DNA from: JALRLA01 sp046047755
GTDB lineage: Bacteria > Bacteroidota > Bacteroidia > NS11-12g > UBA955
DNA: 21,252 nt
Direction of reading: 5' to 3'
NCBI GenBank assembly: GCA_046047755.1
Contig: JBJOHK010000100.1
Location: 1-21,252 of the forward strand
Shown here: one piece after another, positions 14,701 through 21,252 of the stretch
Position numbering within the stretch: position 1 is the first letter of the stretch
Layout of the letters: every line of letters begins with the position of its first letter
The notes under the pieces: model-generated
The model's database searches: none
The model's input: only the letters and a program-made list of their open reading frames with translations
What the model was told of the DNA's origin: nothing
Translations under genes and position numbers: made by a program

Positions 14701-15069
14701 ATGCCCCGTTTTGATCAAACGGTGAACTACGCTTGGAATGGAGTATTAAAGCTCATTCGAGGAGAGCGTCAGTTTAAAATCATCTTGGCCGTAATGATCG
14801 CCGTTTTGTGCACGGGCTATGCCTTGGATTTTGCTGGTCAGCACTTAAACCGCTACGAGTGGGCGATCATTTGGTTAGCCATGGGAATGGTAATGGTGAG
14901 TGAAGCGCTCAATAGTGCTCTGGAAAAAGCGTTGGACCGATTGCATCCCGAACAGCATCCTGCCATAGGCGATTCAAAAGACATGGCCGCTGGCGCTACC
15001 TTTTTGGCTAGCACCATAGCCGTCATTGTAGGGCTTTACATTTTGTTGCCCCATCTACTCGCGCTGTAA
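14701..15069 (+). CDS. DgkA-type diacylglycerol/undecaprenol kinase family protein
   Basis: A 122-aa integral membrane protein with three transmembrane segments (about 26-46, 52-70 and 97-120). It carries the DgkA family signature: E68-x-x-N71-x-x-x-E75-x-x-x-D79, followed by K93-D94 and A-A-G at 96-98. Family members phosphorylate diacylglycerol (Gram-negative DgkA) or undecaprenol (Gram-positive type) in the cytoplasmic membrane. The substrate here cannot be told from sequence alone; recycling lipid carrier for envelope synthesis is plausible. It lies 11 nt after dnaA and converges with aspS, 43 nt apart. Confidence 0.9.
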   Translation: MPRFDQTVNYAWNGVLKLIRGERQFKIILAVMIAVLCTGYALDFAGQHLNRYEWAIIWLAMGMVMVSEALNSALEKALDRLHPEQHPAIGDSKDMAAGATFLASTIAVIVGLYILLPHLLAL

Positions 15070-15109
15070 GCCCTTACAAAACCTTTTCGAGAAATGGCAT
15101 CACCTCAAT

Positions 15110-15121
15110 GGCTTATAAGCC
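15110..15121. other. 12-bp palindrome at the aspS stop / dgkA convergence
   Basis: GGCTTATAAGCC is a perfect palindrome covering the aspS stop codon in the 43-bp gap between two convergent genes. A second small inverted repeat, GTAAG-CC-CTTAC, lies at 15066-15077. Neither has a T-run strong enough to call an intrinsic terminator. Together they may help end transcription from both sides, or be chance. Confidence 0.3.
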
Positions 15122-16864
15122 CAATTCCTTGCGTTGCTCAGCTGCAATGGGACTTGGAGCATCGATCATCACATCGCGACCGCTGTTATTTTTCGGGAAA
15201 GCAATAAAATCGCGAATGCTATCACTGCCACCGAAGAGGCTACATAGCCTATCAAATCCGAGTGCAATACCACCGTGTGGAGGAGCCCCGTATTCAAAGG
15301 CATTCATCAAGAACCCGAATTGAGCCTTGGCCTCTTCTGGGCTGAATCCCAACAAATCAAACATCTGAGCTTGTAAGGCGCGATCATGAATACGAATTGA
15401 CCCACCGCCAATTTCTACTCCATTAATTACCAAATCATAAGCATTAGCTCGAACCTTTCCTGGGGCCGTAGCCATCAATCCGCGATCTTCGGGCAAAGGC
15501 GAGGTAAATGGATGGTGCATGGCATGGTAACGCCCAGACTCTTCATCCCATTCCAACAAGGGAAAATCAACTACCCACAAGGGTTTGAAGACTTTGGGAT
15601 CACGAAGCCCTAATTCAGAAGCCACATGCAAACGCAATTCGCCCAACTGCTTGCGCGTCTTGTGTAGGTCACCCGCCATAACTAACATCAAATCGCCTGC
15701 TTGAGCACCGGCGGCTTGAGCCCAGCCCATAAGGGATTCTGCATCATAGAATTTATCAACTGACGATTTCAACGATCCGTCAGCTTCCACTCGACACCAA
15801 ACCAAACCTTTTGAACCAATTTGGGGGCGTTTGACCCAATCGGTCAAAGCATCAAGTTGTTTACGTGTATAAGAAGCAGCACCGGGCACACAAATGGCCA
15901 AAACAGACTCTACCGAGTCAAAAACCACAAAGTCTTTACCACTGATGAGATCTTGAGCAGCGCCGGGTGCCTTCAATTCAACAAAGGGCATTCCGAAACG
16001 CAGATCGGGTTTGTCACTACCGTAGAAACGCATAGCCGTATCATAAGTCATGCGCTCAAACGATTCAAATGCCAAGCCCTTAACCGTTTGAAATAAGTGC
16101 TTGACCATGCCCTCAAACACTTCAAGAATGTCGTCTCGTTCTACGAAACTCATTTCGCAATCTATCTGGGTAAACTCTGGCTGTCGATCAGCCCTTAAAT
16201 CTTCATCACGGAAGCACTTGACAATCTGGAAGTACTTGTCAAAACCCGAAACCATAAGCAACTGCTTGAATGTTTGAGGGCTTTGAGGCAGAGCGTACCA
16301 TTCACCAGGGTTCAATCGGGAGGGCACTACAAAATCGCGAGCTCCTTCAGGCGTACTCTTAATCAAAACGGGAGTTTCAACTTCCAAAAATCCCTGATCA
16401 GACAAATAATTTCGTACCGCAGAGCCTAAGCGATGGCGTAGCTCAAGATTGGCTCTTACGGCATCGCGACGAAGATCCAAATAGCGGTATTGCATGCGTA
16501 TATCATCACCGCCATCGGTTTCATTTTCAATGGTAAAGGGAGGCGTTTTGCTGCTGTTTAGAACCGTCAGGCCCTCCACTATCAACTCAATTTCACCCGT
16601 CGCAATTTGCTTATTCTTGGACTCGCGTTCCGCCACACGACCTTCGGCCTGTATGACAAATTCACGACCCAATTCAGCGGCCTTGTCAAGCAAAGCTTGA
16701 TCATAGCCTTCGTTGAACGACAATTGAGTGATGCCGTACCGATCGCGCAAATCCACAAAGGCCATGCTTCCCATATGTCGAACACGGGCAACCCAACCAG
16801 CCAATTTTACGCGCTGCCCCACATGAGCTAAGCGCAATTCTCCACAAGTATGCGAGCGGTACAT
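15113..16864 (-). CDS. aspS: Aspartyl-tRNA synthetase
   Basis: AspRS charges tRNA-Asp in the cytoplasm. The 583-aa length and layout are bacterial type: an OB-fold anticodon-binding domain (about 1-105, beginning M-Y-R-S-H-T-C-G-E-L), a class II catalytic core, and a GAD insertion. Seen in the core are the flipping loop S-T-P-E-G-A-R-D-F (170-178), Q-S-P-Q-T-F-K-Q (194-201) and motif 2 F-R-D-E-D-L-R-A-D-R-Q-P-E-F-T-Q (218-233). The motif 3 segment G-I-A-L-G-F-D-R-L lies near the C terminus. The start is the ATG at 16864. A TTG 18 nt upstream would add six residues, but it overlaps the TATTTTTG promoter element. It converges with dgkA. Confidence 0.98.
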   Translation of the reverse strand: MYRSHTCGELRLAHVGQRVKLAGWVARVRHMGSMAFVDLRDRYGITQLSFNEGYDQALLDKAAELGREFVIQAEGRVAERESKNKQIATGEIELIVEGLTVLNSSKTPPFTIENETDGGDDIRMQYRYLDLRRDAVRANLELRHRLGSAVRNYLSDQGFLEVETPVLIKSTPEGARDFVVPSRLNPGEWYALPQSPQTFKQLLMVSGFDKYFQIVKCFRDEDLRADRQPEFTQIDCEMSFVERDDILEVFEGMVKHLFQTVKGLAFESFERMTYDTAMRFYGSDKPDLRFGMPFVELKAPGAAQDLISGKDFVVFDSVESVLAICVPGAASYTRKQLDALTDWVKRPQIGSKGLVWCRVEADGSLKSSVDKFYDAESLMGWAQAAGAQAGDLMLVMAGDLHKTRKQLGELRLHVASELGLRDPKVFKPLWVVDFPLLEWDEESGRYHAMHHPFTSPLPEDRGLMATAPGKVRANAYDLVINGVEIGGGSIRIHDRALQAQMFDLLGFSPEEAKAQFGFLMNAFEYGAPPHGGIALGFDRLCSLFGGSDSIRDFIAFPKNNSGRDVMIDAPSPIAAEQRKELGL

Positions 16865-16869
16865 GGGTG

Positions 16870-16877
16870 CAAAAATA
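16870..16877 (-). promoter_or_regulatory. -7 element (TATTTTTG) of aspS
   Basis: On the minus strand TATTTTTG ends 5 nt before the aspS ATG at 16864. A TTTG lies 16 bp upstream (16894-16897), a short spacer. The element lies inside a longer upstream reading frame, which argues that the true start is the ATG downstream of it. Confidence 0.65.
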
Positions 16878-16926
16878 CCCAATTCAAGGCGGCCAAACAG
16901 CCTACCTCAAAGAATTTAGCCTCGAA

Positions 16927-17967
16927 TTAATGGCTCTGTGGCCAGCCTTGGGCTTTGATATCAAAGGCCGATCCAGCTCGTGTGACCAATCGAATGCTTC
17001 CCGCTGCTTCCGTAGCGTGACCTATGATGCTAAAATCCACGTGTTTATTGATTTTCTCATAATCACTCTGGGCAATGGTAAACAGAATTTCGAAGTCCTC
17101 TCCCCCATTCAATGCCACCACGCTGGGATTCAAATCAAAGCTCACAGCGGTATCTAAGGTTTGAGGATCGATGGGCAACTTCTCTTCATAGACATCAAAA
17201 CCCACCCCTGAATGCTTGGCCAGGTGATGCAATTCTGAGGCAACCCCATCGCTGACATCTATGGCCGAAGTTGGGAGTACCCCCTTTTCAGCCCAAGTAC
17301 GAATGACATCCAATCTAGCATCGGGCTTCAATTGACGTCCCACTATGTAATCATAAGGCTCCAAGTCGGGTTGCATTTCGGGATGTTCCGTAAATACGCG
17401 TTTCTCCCGCTCCAATATTTGCAAACCCATATAAGCACCGCCCAAATCTCCACTCACGCAGAGCAAATCTCCAGGTTTGGCTCCTGAACGCCGTGTGATG
17501 GTCTTTTTATCCACCCATCCGTAGGCTTGAATGCTGAGGGCTAATCCGCTGCGAGAAGAAGCCGTATCACCTCCAATGAGATCCACTTTGTATTGCTCAC
17601 AGGCAATTTGAATTCCGGCGTACAACTCTTCAACAGCCTCCAAAGAGAAGCGGTTACTCAAGCCAATGTTGACGCAAATCTGCTCGGGAGTGCCATTCAT
17701 GGCCAAGATATCGCTAATCCCAGCTACCACGAGTTTGAATCCCAAGTGTTTCAGCGGATGAAAAGCCAAATCGAAGTGAACGCCTTCCAAATAGAGTTCA
17801 GAACTCAAGAGGCCGTAGGTCTTTGAATCGCGCTGCAATACAGCCGCATCATCGCCAGGCCCAATAACACTAGACTTATTATTCAAGGGAAAATGCTCTA
17901 CCAAGTGATCGATCAAACCAAATTCACCCAGGGCAGAGATATCGGTACGAGAGCCAGACTCCAACAT
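16927..17967 (-). CDS. thiL: Thiamine-monophosphate kinase
   Basis: ThiL phosphorylates thiamine monophosphate to thiamine pyrophosphate with ATP, the last step of cofactor synthesis, in the cytoplasm. The 346-aa protein is of the PurM/ThiL ATP-binding fold and a normal length for Bacteroidota. It has the N-terminal G-E-F-G-L-I-D and the metal-binding G-P-G-D-D-A-A-V-L (36-44), then the G-G-D-T-A-S-S motif, the V-S-G-D-L-G-G-A-Y segment, D-V-S-D-G-V-A-S-E and the late N-G-G-E-D-F-E-I-L-F motif. The ATG at 17967 lies 4 nt after a TATCTTTG element that overlaps the gap behind the upstream gene. It may also be read through from that gene. No other thiamine genes are in the window. Confidence 0.95.
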   Translation of the reverse strand: MLESGSRTDISALGEFGLIDHLVEHFPLNNKSSVIGPGDDAAVLQRDSKTYGLLSSELYLEGVHFDLAFHPLKHLGFKLVVAGISDILAMNGTPEQICVNIGLSNRFSLEAVEELYAGIQIACEQYKVDLIGGDTASSRSGLALSIQAYGWVDKKTITRRSGAKPGDLLCVSGDLGGAYMGLQILEREKRVFTEHPEMQPDLEPYDYIVGRQLKPDARLDVIRTWAEKGVLPTSAIDVSDGVASELHHLAKHSGVGFDVYEEKLPIDPQTLDTAVSFDLNPSVVALNGGEDFEILFTIAQSDYEKINKHVDFSIIGHATEAAGSIRLVTRAGSAFDIKAQGWPQSH

Positions 17968-17971
17968 GGAG

Positions 17972-17979
17972 CAAAGATA
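17972..17979 (-). promoter_or_regulatory. -7 element (TATCTTTG) of thiL
   Basis: TATCTTTG on the minus strand ends 4 nt before the thiL ATG and begins 3 nt after the stop codon of the aldehyde dehydrogenase gene. A -33 box would lie within that gene's last codons; the best match at 19 bp is TCTG (one mismatch to TTTG). Confidence 0.6.
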
Positions 17980-17982
17980 GCG

Positions 17983-19428
17983 CTAGCTCAAGGATACACA
18001 GACATTCTTAGGCTCGGTAAAGAAACGCATGGCCTCCCAGCCTCCTTCTCGGCCCACACCGCTGCTCTTCGCCCCTCCAAAAGGCGTACGCAAATCGCGC
18101 AGCAACCAGCAATTGATCCAAACAATACCCATTTGCAAAGATGCAGCCATACGATGAGCGCGAGTGAGATTCTCTGTCCAAAGGGTGGCAGCCAGACCGT
18201 ACTCTGTCGAATTGGCCATCATCAATACCTCTTCTTCTGAATCAAAGGGGGTTAAGGTGATGACCGGGCCAAATATCTCTTCTTGGTTGCACCGGCAATC
18301 GAATGCCAAGTTCTCCAGAATGGTGGGCGCAATATACCAGCCCTGTTCATGGCCTTCTGGAAAAACAGCATGACCACCCGCCAATACCGTGGCTCCCTCT
18401 TTTTTGGCTAATTCTATGTAAGACAGCACCTTTTCATAATGCGGCTTGCTCACAATGGCTCCCATACGAACATCGTCGCTGTCGGGAGGCCCCACCTTCA
18501 TTTCTTTGGCCGCTTGTACCAACTGAGTTTTTACTTCTTCGTACACGGAACGCTCAATGAATACTCGGCTGCCGCAGAGGCAAATTTCACCTTGGTTCAA
18601 AAAGGAGCTGCTCACCGTGGTTTTCACGGCCTTATCCAGTTGGGCATCGGCAAAAATCATATTGGGGTTCTTGCCGCCCAATTCGAGCGATAACTTTTTA
18701 AACATGGGCGCGGCTGTGGCCGCTAGGTGCTTACCGGTGGCCGTACCGCCGGTAAAGGATATGGCCTTAATTCCCGGGTGTTCCACCAGGGCTTGTCCCA
18801 CTGAGGGACCCAGTCCCTGAACAATATTCAACACGCCTGCAGGCAAGCCTGCCTCTTGGCAGATTTGACCCAACATCCAAGCCGTAACAGGGGTAAATTC
18901 ACTGGGCTTAGCAATGACACAATTTCCGGCAGCCAAAGCGGGAGCTATTTTCCAACTGAACAAATACAGCGGCAAATTCCATGGACTGATGCAAGCCACT
19001 ACTCCAATGGGCTGGCGGAGGGTATAGTTGATGGCCTTGTCCTCCATGGCATGACTTTCAGAAGCGAATTGCATGGCCGCGGTGGCAAAGAATCGAAAAT
19101 TTTGAGCCGAGCGAATCATTTCATTTCGCGCCAACCAAACCGGTTTGCCTTGGTCTTTACTCTCGGCTTGAGCCAACTCTTCGCGACGCTCATCAATCAA
19201 TTCTGCGATTCGATTCAAGATGCGAAACCGCTGTTCAGCGGGGGTAACCGACCAACTGGGAAACACTTGTTTGGCTGCTGCATAGGCCGCCTCTACATCA
19301 GATGCTGAAGAGTCAGGCACCTGCCCATAGGCTGAACCTGTGGCTGGGTTATACAATGGCAAATAGCCTCCATTGGCAGGAGGACAGTATTCACCTCCAA
19401 TGAAGTTACTCAGTTGAAGATTGGTCAT
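17983..19428 (-). CDS. Aldehyde dehydrogenase, ALDH8/aminomuconate-semialdehyde-like
   Basis: An NAD(P)-dependent aldehyde dehydrogenase of 481 aa. The catalytic residues are visible: Asn151 in P-W-N-L-P, Glu249 in L-E-L-G-G, and nucleophile Cys283 in N-Q-G-E-I-C-L-C. The E-E-I-F-G-P motif is at 384-388, slightly after E383. N-Q-G-E-I-C-L-C and the late I-N-C-W-L-L-R-D-L segment (438-446) are typical of ALDH8A1 and bacterial 2-hydroxy-/2-aminomuconate semialdehyde dehydrogenases. In the kynurenine pathway this enzyme oxidises 2-aminomuconate semialdehyde; the precise substrate here is inference. The ATG overlaps the upstream lipoprotein stop (ATGA), so the two are coupled. An imperfect -7 element AACATTTG lies 8 nt upstream of the start. 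Confidence 0.85.
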   Translation of the reverse strand: MTNLQLSNFIGGEYCPPANGGYLPLYNPATGSAYGQVPDSSASDVEAAYAAAKQVFPSWSVTPAEQRFRILNRIAELIDERREELAQAESKDQGKPVWLARNEMIRSAQNFRFFATAAMQFASESHAMEDKAINYTLRQPIGVVACISPWNLPLYLFSWKIAPALAAGNCVIAKPSEFTPVTAWMLGQICQEAGLPAGVLNIVQGLGPSVGQALVEHPGIKAISFTGGTATGKHLAATAAPMFKKLSLELGGKNPNMIFADAQLDKAVKTTVSSSFLNQGEICLCGSRVFIERSVYEEVKTQLVQAAKEMKVGPPDSDDVRMGAIVSKPHYEKVLSYIELAKKEGATVLAGGHAVFPEGHEQGWYIAPTILENLAFDCRCNQEEIFGPVITLTPFDSEEEVLMMANSTEYGLAATLWTENLTRAHRMAASLQMGIVWINCWLLRDLRTPFGGAKSSGVGREGGWEAMRFFTEPKNVCVSLS

Positions 19429-19988
19429 CGTGTTTGCAAATGTTCCGGGTTGTGAAGTTCGGTAAAAATCTCATACTCGTTAGGAGAGGCCCAAAGCGAA
19501 TTCTCTTTGACCCAAATGCGATAACCCTTTCCAGGCTGAACACTCAATTTCATGGCTCTGTCCATTAAGAAAGAATGCGTTTGAATGTCCCATTCCAAGA
19601 GCTGAACTTGGCCTTGCTTTTTCAAGACTTGAAACTGCCTGAGATCAGCGGCAGTATCGCTGCATTCGAAGCGCAAAAGCGATAAGCCTTGAGAGGAATC
19701 TAGCGTTTGGCGATAGGTGCCAAAACGCTTTTCAGCCAAGGCGAGGTCGTAATTCAGAAATACCGCAAATTCTTGAGCAAAGTCGCAGCTATCCAGTTCT
19801 TCTGTGTGAATATCGTCTCCCTTAATCACGGTTTTGTACGAGCCAGGCTGTGTTTTATCAAGTTCTAACACCTGCTTGTATAAATCTTTGGTATATACTG
19901 ACCATTGGTCGTTGAAGATCGATTTTTTGTCTTCAGCACTTTGGCAACCCACCCAGAACAAGGCGGTCACAAACATCCACCTAGGCAT
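19425..19988 (-). CDS. Hypothetical lipoprotein between gpmI and ALDH
   Basis: I do not recognise this 187-aa protein. A very short lipoprotein signal peptide ends in W-V-G-C with Cys15 lipidated, so it is probably in the periplasm-facing membrane or outer membrane. The mature part is polar, with two cysteines (in S-C-D-F and F-E-C-S) that could form a disulfide, and mixed alpha/beta content ending in a Y-E-I-F-T-E-L segment. The ATG overlaps the gpmI stop by 8 nt, and its stop overlaps the aldehyde dehydrogenase start. It is therefore part of a translationally coupled gpmI-lipoprotein-ALDH run. No function can be assigned from sequence. Confidence 0.75.
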   Translation of the reverse strand: MPRWMFVTALFWVGCQSAEDKKSIFNDQWSVYTKDLYKQVLELDKTQPGSYKTVIKGDDIHTEELDSCDFAQEFAVFLNYDLALAEKRFGTYRQTLDSSQGLSLLRFECSDTAADLRQFQVLKKQGQVQLLEWDIQTHSFLMDRAMKLSVQPGKGYRIWVKENSLWASPNEYEIFTELHNPEHLQTR

Positions 19989-21252
19989 TGCTTGTCAATA
20001 AACTTTCGCCCGACATCTCTTCGGGCTGAACCAAGCCCATCAATTCCAATATAGAAGGGGCTACATCGGCCAATTTCCCTTTGTTCAACTCAACCCCTTT
20101 GGGGCCGTTGATCAACCAGCATGGCACCGGATTAGTGGAATGTGCCGTATTGGGTGTACCGTCTTCGTTCAGGGCCACATCGGCGTTGCCATGATCGGCA
20201 ATAACCAAAATGGCATAGCCCAACTTCGTCAAAGTCTCCACCAATCGCTGCAATTGAGCATCAACGGTTTCAACCGCTTCCACGATGGCCGAATACACAC
20301 CGGTATGTCCCACCATGTCTGCGTTGGCGTAGTTGAGGCAAATAAAATCAGCCGGTTCTTGACTTAGCGCTTCCAAGGCCATATCGGTTAATTCGACGGC
20401 GCTCATGGATGGCTGCAGATCATAGGTAGCCACTTTGGGCGAGGCCGCCATGATGCGACGCTCTCCGTCAAAAGGCTGTTCTTGACCACCCGAGAAGAAA
20501 AAGGTCACATGCGGATATTTCTCGGTTTCAGCCGCCCTAATTTGCGTTTTCCCTGACTCAGCCAGCACCTCTCCCAGGGTATTGTGTAAATTTTGATTAT
20601 CGAACAATACACCGCTGATGGAGAAGGTCTCATCATAGGTCGTAAATGTATAAACCTGCAAATCCAATTTGGACATTCCTTGCTCGGCAAAATCTTCCTG
20701 ACTAAGGGCCCGAGTCAATTGTCGACCTCGATCGGTTCTAAAATTGGCAAACAAGACGGTATCCCCTTCTTGGATCAACCCTTCCTCGCCTTCCAAGCAT
20801 CGAATGGGCTTGACAAATTCATCAGTCACTCCACTTTCATACGAAGATTCGATGCCTTGTATCGGCTCGCTGCGCTCGCCTACCCCATGCACCATCAAAT
20901 CATAGGCTACCTTGACCCGCTCCCAACGCTGATCGCGGTCCATCGCGTAGTACCGGCCTACCAATGAACTCAACTGAGCACCCCTGCCAGCTGTCTCATG
21001 TAAAAAGTATTGAACAAAGGCCTTCCCCGACTGCGGGTCAGTATCTCGGCCATCCAAAAAACCATGAACGTAGACCCGTTTCACTCCGCGAGCCTGGGCC
21101 AAGTGGCACAAAGCAATGATGTGGTCAACATGGGCATGAACACCTCCGTCTGACAACAATCCCAAAATATGCAGCGACTTTTCTTCGCCAACGCCCGCAA
21201 AACAGCGCTGCAAGATTTGATTGTCACCCAATGAACCTTCTTGCACCGATTT
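19981..21252 (-). CDS. gpmI: 2,3-bisphosphoglycerate-independent phosphoglycerate mutase (partial)
   Basis: GpmI interconverts 3- and 2-phosphoglycerate in glycolysis and gluconeogenesis using two Mn2+ ions. The frame stays open to the right edge, so the N-terminal part (roughly 90 of about 510 residues, including the catalytic Ser) is missing from the window. The GTG near the edge (21244-21246) is not the true start. Family motifs present are S-D-G-G-V-H-A-H, H-G-F-L-D-G-R-D-T-D-P, G-R-Y-Y-A-M-D-R-D-Q-R-W-E-R, N-Y-A-N-A-D-M-V-G-H-T-G, A-D-H-G-N-A-D and T-A-H-S-T-N-P-V-P, which supply many of the metal-binding residues. It is the first seen gene of a minus-strand run with the overlapping lipoprotein and aldehyde dehydrogenase. 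Confidence 0.97.
   Translation of the reverse strand, partial: KSVQEGSLGDNQILQRCFAGVGEEKSLHILGLLSDGGVHAHVDHIIALCHLAQARGVKRVYVHGFLDGRDTDPQSGKAFVQYFLHETAGRGAQLSSLVGRYYAMDRDQRWERVKVAYDLMVHGVGERSEPIQGIESSYESGVTDEFVKPIRCLEGEEGLIQEGDTVLFANFRTDRGRQLTRALSQEDFAEQGMSKLDLQVYTFTTYDETFSISGVLFDNQNLHNTLGEVLAESGKTQIRAAETEKYPHVTFFFSGGQEQPFDGERRIMAASPKVATYDLQPSMSAVELTDMALEALSQEPADFICLNYANADMVGHTGVYSAIVEAVETVDAQLQRLVETLTKLGYAILVIADHGNADVALNEDGTPNTAHSTNPVPCWLINGPKGVELNKGKLADVAPSILELMGLVQPEEMSGESLLTSNA

Noticed and set aside
19437..19444. AACATTTG as a promoter for the aldehyde dehydrogenase gene
   Set aside because: The first base of the -7 box does not match, and the gene is already coupled to the upstream lipoprotein by an ATGA overlap.

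Overview
The window looks like a chromosomal core region of a member of Bacteroidota, most likely Flavobacteriales with medium GC content. The evidence is the Bacteroidota-type promoter motif (TAnnTTTG at -7, with a TTTG 19 bp upstream in the best case), the lack of Shine-Dalgarno sequences before start codons, and several families typical of this phylum: a DUF4340-like protein, a TonB-dependent receptor with a carboxypeptidase-like N-terminal domain paired with its lipoprotein, and a stand-alone methylmalonyl-CoA mutase large subunit. I see no insertion sequences, prophage genes, CRISPR arrays or integrase genes. No stretch longer than 300 bases is without a gene.

Left part (1-1866, minus strand): one translation operon reads tRNA-Thr(UGU), tRNA-Tyr, tRNA-Gly, tRNA-Thr(GGU), tuf, tRNA-Trp, driven by a near-perfect bipartite promoter at 1836-1866. 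A hairpin sits between tuf and tRNA-Trp. Next (1941-8192, plus strand) is a long run of closely spaced genes: a DUF4340-like membrane protein, a TerB/DnaJ (DjlA-like) co-chaperone, an EamA exporter, a small hypothetical protein, a secreted His/Cys-rich mini-protein, a TonB-dependent receptor and its lipoprotein. A strong intrinsic terminator ends the run. The last three genes look like an outer-membrane uptake module, probably for a metal or metal complex.

Middle (8196-15069): gcvT (plus) converges on an iscA-like/ABC-permease pair (minus). A divergent promoter region separates iscA from a plus-strand pair made of a membrane-anchored Bacteroidota protein and the B12-domain-less mutase. Then come an AT-rich 197-bp gap, dnaA, and a DgkA-type lipid kinase.

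Right part (15113-21252, all minus): aspS, thiL, and an overlapping gpmI-lipoprotein-aldehyde dehydrogenase run. gpmI is cut by the window edge.

The most notable feature is regulatory. In at least six genes (DUF4340 gene, gcvT, iscA-like, the 10996 gene, aspS, thiL) a TAnnTTTG element ends only 4-8 nt before the ATG. This predicts leaderless or nearly leaderless mRNAs, and it also settles several start codons. I did not find a clearly new defence or mobile system. The best candidates for under-described biology are the His/Cys mini-protein/receptor/lipoprotein module and the mutase/membrane-protein pair.
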